From Puffinus mauretanicus (lineage: Eukaryota; Chordata; Aves; Procellariiformes; Procellariidae), in NCBI GenBank assembly GCA_023333565.1, contig JAJKFH010000227.1, forward strand, positions 496,001 through 560,000: a DNA stretch of 64,000 nucleotides. The letters run 5' to 3'. Numbering within the stretch: the first letter of the stretch is position 1; every line of letters begins with the position of its first letter. A program made the translations under genes and the position numbers. The notes beneath the pieces were generated by a model that saw only the letters and a program-made list of their open reading frames with translations, did not search any database and was not told where the DNA came from. Shown here piece by piece: positions 62,624 to 64,000 of this stretch.

Positions 62624-62729
62624 TTTGTATGAGTAGTTCTCACATGAAGTGAACTCCTGTTACAAAATGAAATTATTTCTGCAGTAGTTATTCCCCTCTG
62701 GTAATTTATCCTATATTCTGCATTTTCAG

Positions 62730-62893
62730 GTTTTGATAAGCTTGCTGTTACCTGCCATCAGAACTGATCAAGGAGTACTTCCCTGGGCGCTTCAGATCTT
62801 TTGGGCCCATGACGGAAGAGAAAGACAAGCAGGGATTCATCAAGAGTAGACAGATTTCATTTTAGGAGGTCGGACCAGAGGAAGGGGAGCAAG
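62730..62893 (+). other. Candidate noncoding exon by splice signals
   Basis: The stretch is preceded by TATATTCTGCATTTTCAG, a fair acceptor, and followed by AAG|GTAAGAG, a near-perfect donor. It is richer in GC and purines than its surroundings. One plus frame stays open for about 40 codons before a stop, with no family I recognise. An untranslated exon of a long noncoding RNA, perhaps starting in the HSBP1 island, is possible; a chance pair of splice-like sites is equally possible. Confidence 0.25.
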
Positions 62894-64000
62894 GTAAGAG
62901 ATGGAGATATGAGAGATATTATCATATTTCATACATTACCCTTTCCCTGTCCCATTCCTCCTCGCTCTCCCACTTCATTCTTGTACACAGACACTTCAGA
63001 ATGTTACTTGCTACTAAACCCTCTGTGACTGAGAGAAGAAAAGCTTTTTTAATCTATACTTTAGAAGGTAAAGGCTTGCTGATGGTCAATGACCACAAAG
63101 CCAGAAGCCCTTTCCAAAACTCCTGATGAGGTGCTGGAAGAGAAGGATGTTACACTGTTGTTGCTTTAGATTTTTCTAAGTTTTCAGCAGCAGAAAGCAA
63201 TCAGAAACAATGCCAAAGTGTGACATTGCATGGCAATATCAGTGGCCTAGTAATAACTGCTTTGTAATTCATGGTAATGTATGGCATTGCTTACTGGCAT
63301 CTCTAGGGCCAGAACAAGAGGAACTGTGCTGAAGGAACAACCTATAAGAGGATAATGAAGAGATTATAAGATTATACTTTGTTATTTTTAGTGGAACCAA
63401 TGGTTCTGTAAGGAAAAGGACAAGTCATATGTACAAAACCAGACTTTCACTAGTAGAAAAATCAACTAAATATAGATAATTTCATTGTTGACAGGGGAGC
63501 CTTAGAAGAAACGACTAAGATATGTTTTGCTTCACATGGCCGTCTGTCCTCTGGTAGATTCAGTCTTTGGAGATATTGGTCATGTTGGTCAAAGAATCCA
63601 TGATTAGCACACGTATAAAAGTATGTACATAATCCACATGATCAGCATGTGTACAATTCATTTGGTAGCAGTCCATTAAATGCAATAATTAAATTCACCA
63701 AGAGAAATGCATGATTGTACAAGAGAAAGAAAGTGTAGTAACTTTATAAAGCCATTTGAATTTTGGTATTTTATATGTGGGGACATTTTAAATTGAGCAT
63801 GAGAAAAGACTGCAAGATGGTAGAGTTAAGGAAGGGAGGATCTCAAAAAAATACTTTACTTTAAAATCGCAACTTCCAACTCTAACTGTGCCCTGTTAAA
63901 ACTTTCATGAGGACCACTGAATCCAGAATCCCATTACTTCTGATGGGCATCTGCACAGGACAGAAAAATCAGGCTGTGGGATTGTTTCAGTCGAGCGCCA

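Larger units (their letters stand above)
60326..64000. other. AT-rich DNA upstream of HSBP1
   Basis: Holds a small perfect hairpin (60453-60471), the 23-base tandem repeat and one exon candidate. I looked for a 3' exon of CDH13 on the minus strand, as expected from mammalian gene order, and recognised none. Confidence 0.55.

Noticed and set aside
58900..64000. Search for CDH13 3' exons on the minus strand
   Set aside because: Expected from mammalian gene order, but no cadherin motif was recognised by eye; a translated search would be needed.
1..64000. CRISPR arrays, operons, insertion sequences or phage genes
   Set aside because: No regularly spaced repeats, no ribosome-binding-site gene series; the content is vertebrate.

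Overview
The window reads as nuclear DNA of a bird, with one clear gene. Evidence for a bird is a solo retroviral LTR of a type I associate with avian genomes, CR1 LINE remnants with the typical CR1 3' end, decayed amniote MIR-like SINE fragments, an AT-rich background and one short CpG island. There is no bacterial, phage or CRISPR content. Almost all of the short open frames are chance frames in AT-rich DNA or shadows of the CpG island. The species cannot be named from what I can see.

The gene is HSBP1 (heat shock factor binding protein 1), on the minus strand at 57244-58421. Its three coding exons join into a complete 76-residue coiled-coil protein. Intron 1 is an ordinary GT-AG intron. 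Intron 2 (216 bases) has the terminal dinucleotides AT and AC, a textbook U12-type donor (ATATCCTTT) and a U12-type branch site 11 bases from its end, so it looks like a minor-spliceosome AT-AC intron. Upstream lies a compact CpG-island promoter with two ETS-like sites, a TCTCGCGAGA palindrome and a ZNF143-like site, all within about 120 bases of the start codon.

Layout: 1-56 kb is a gene-poor AT-rich stretch with scattered fossils. These are CR1 pieces (1.6, 12.4-12.7 and 34.5 kb), a 579-base solo LTR with 4-base target duplication (18.1-18.7 kb), MIR-like fragments (27.7, 30.3, 40.8, 51.2, 51.9 and 52.1 kb), A-rich tracts (24.9 and 32.2 kb) and an exact 150-base tandem duplication (35.67-35.97 kb). 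HSBP1 and its likely 3' UTR occupy about 56.1-58.5 kb. On the other side of the promoter, 59.94-60.33 kb is a second, abrupt CpG-rich block of unknown origin, and 62730-62893 is bounded by good splice-site-like sequences and could be a noncoding exon. In mammals HSBP1 lies between CDH13 (upstream) and MLYCD (downstream); I found no exon of either, so the long gene-free left side is best seen as intergenic.

I did not find a previously undescribed multi-gene system. The most rewarding item is the AT-AC intron of HSBP1, followed by the promoter layout, the unexplained CpG-rich block and the exact tandem duplication.
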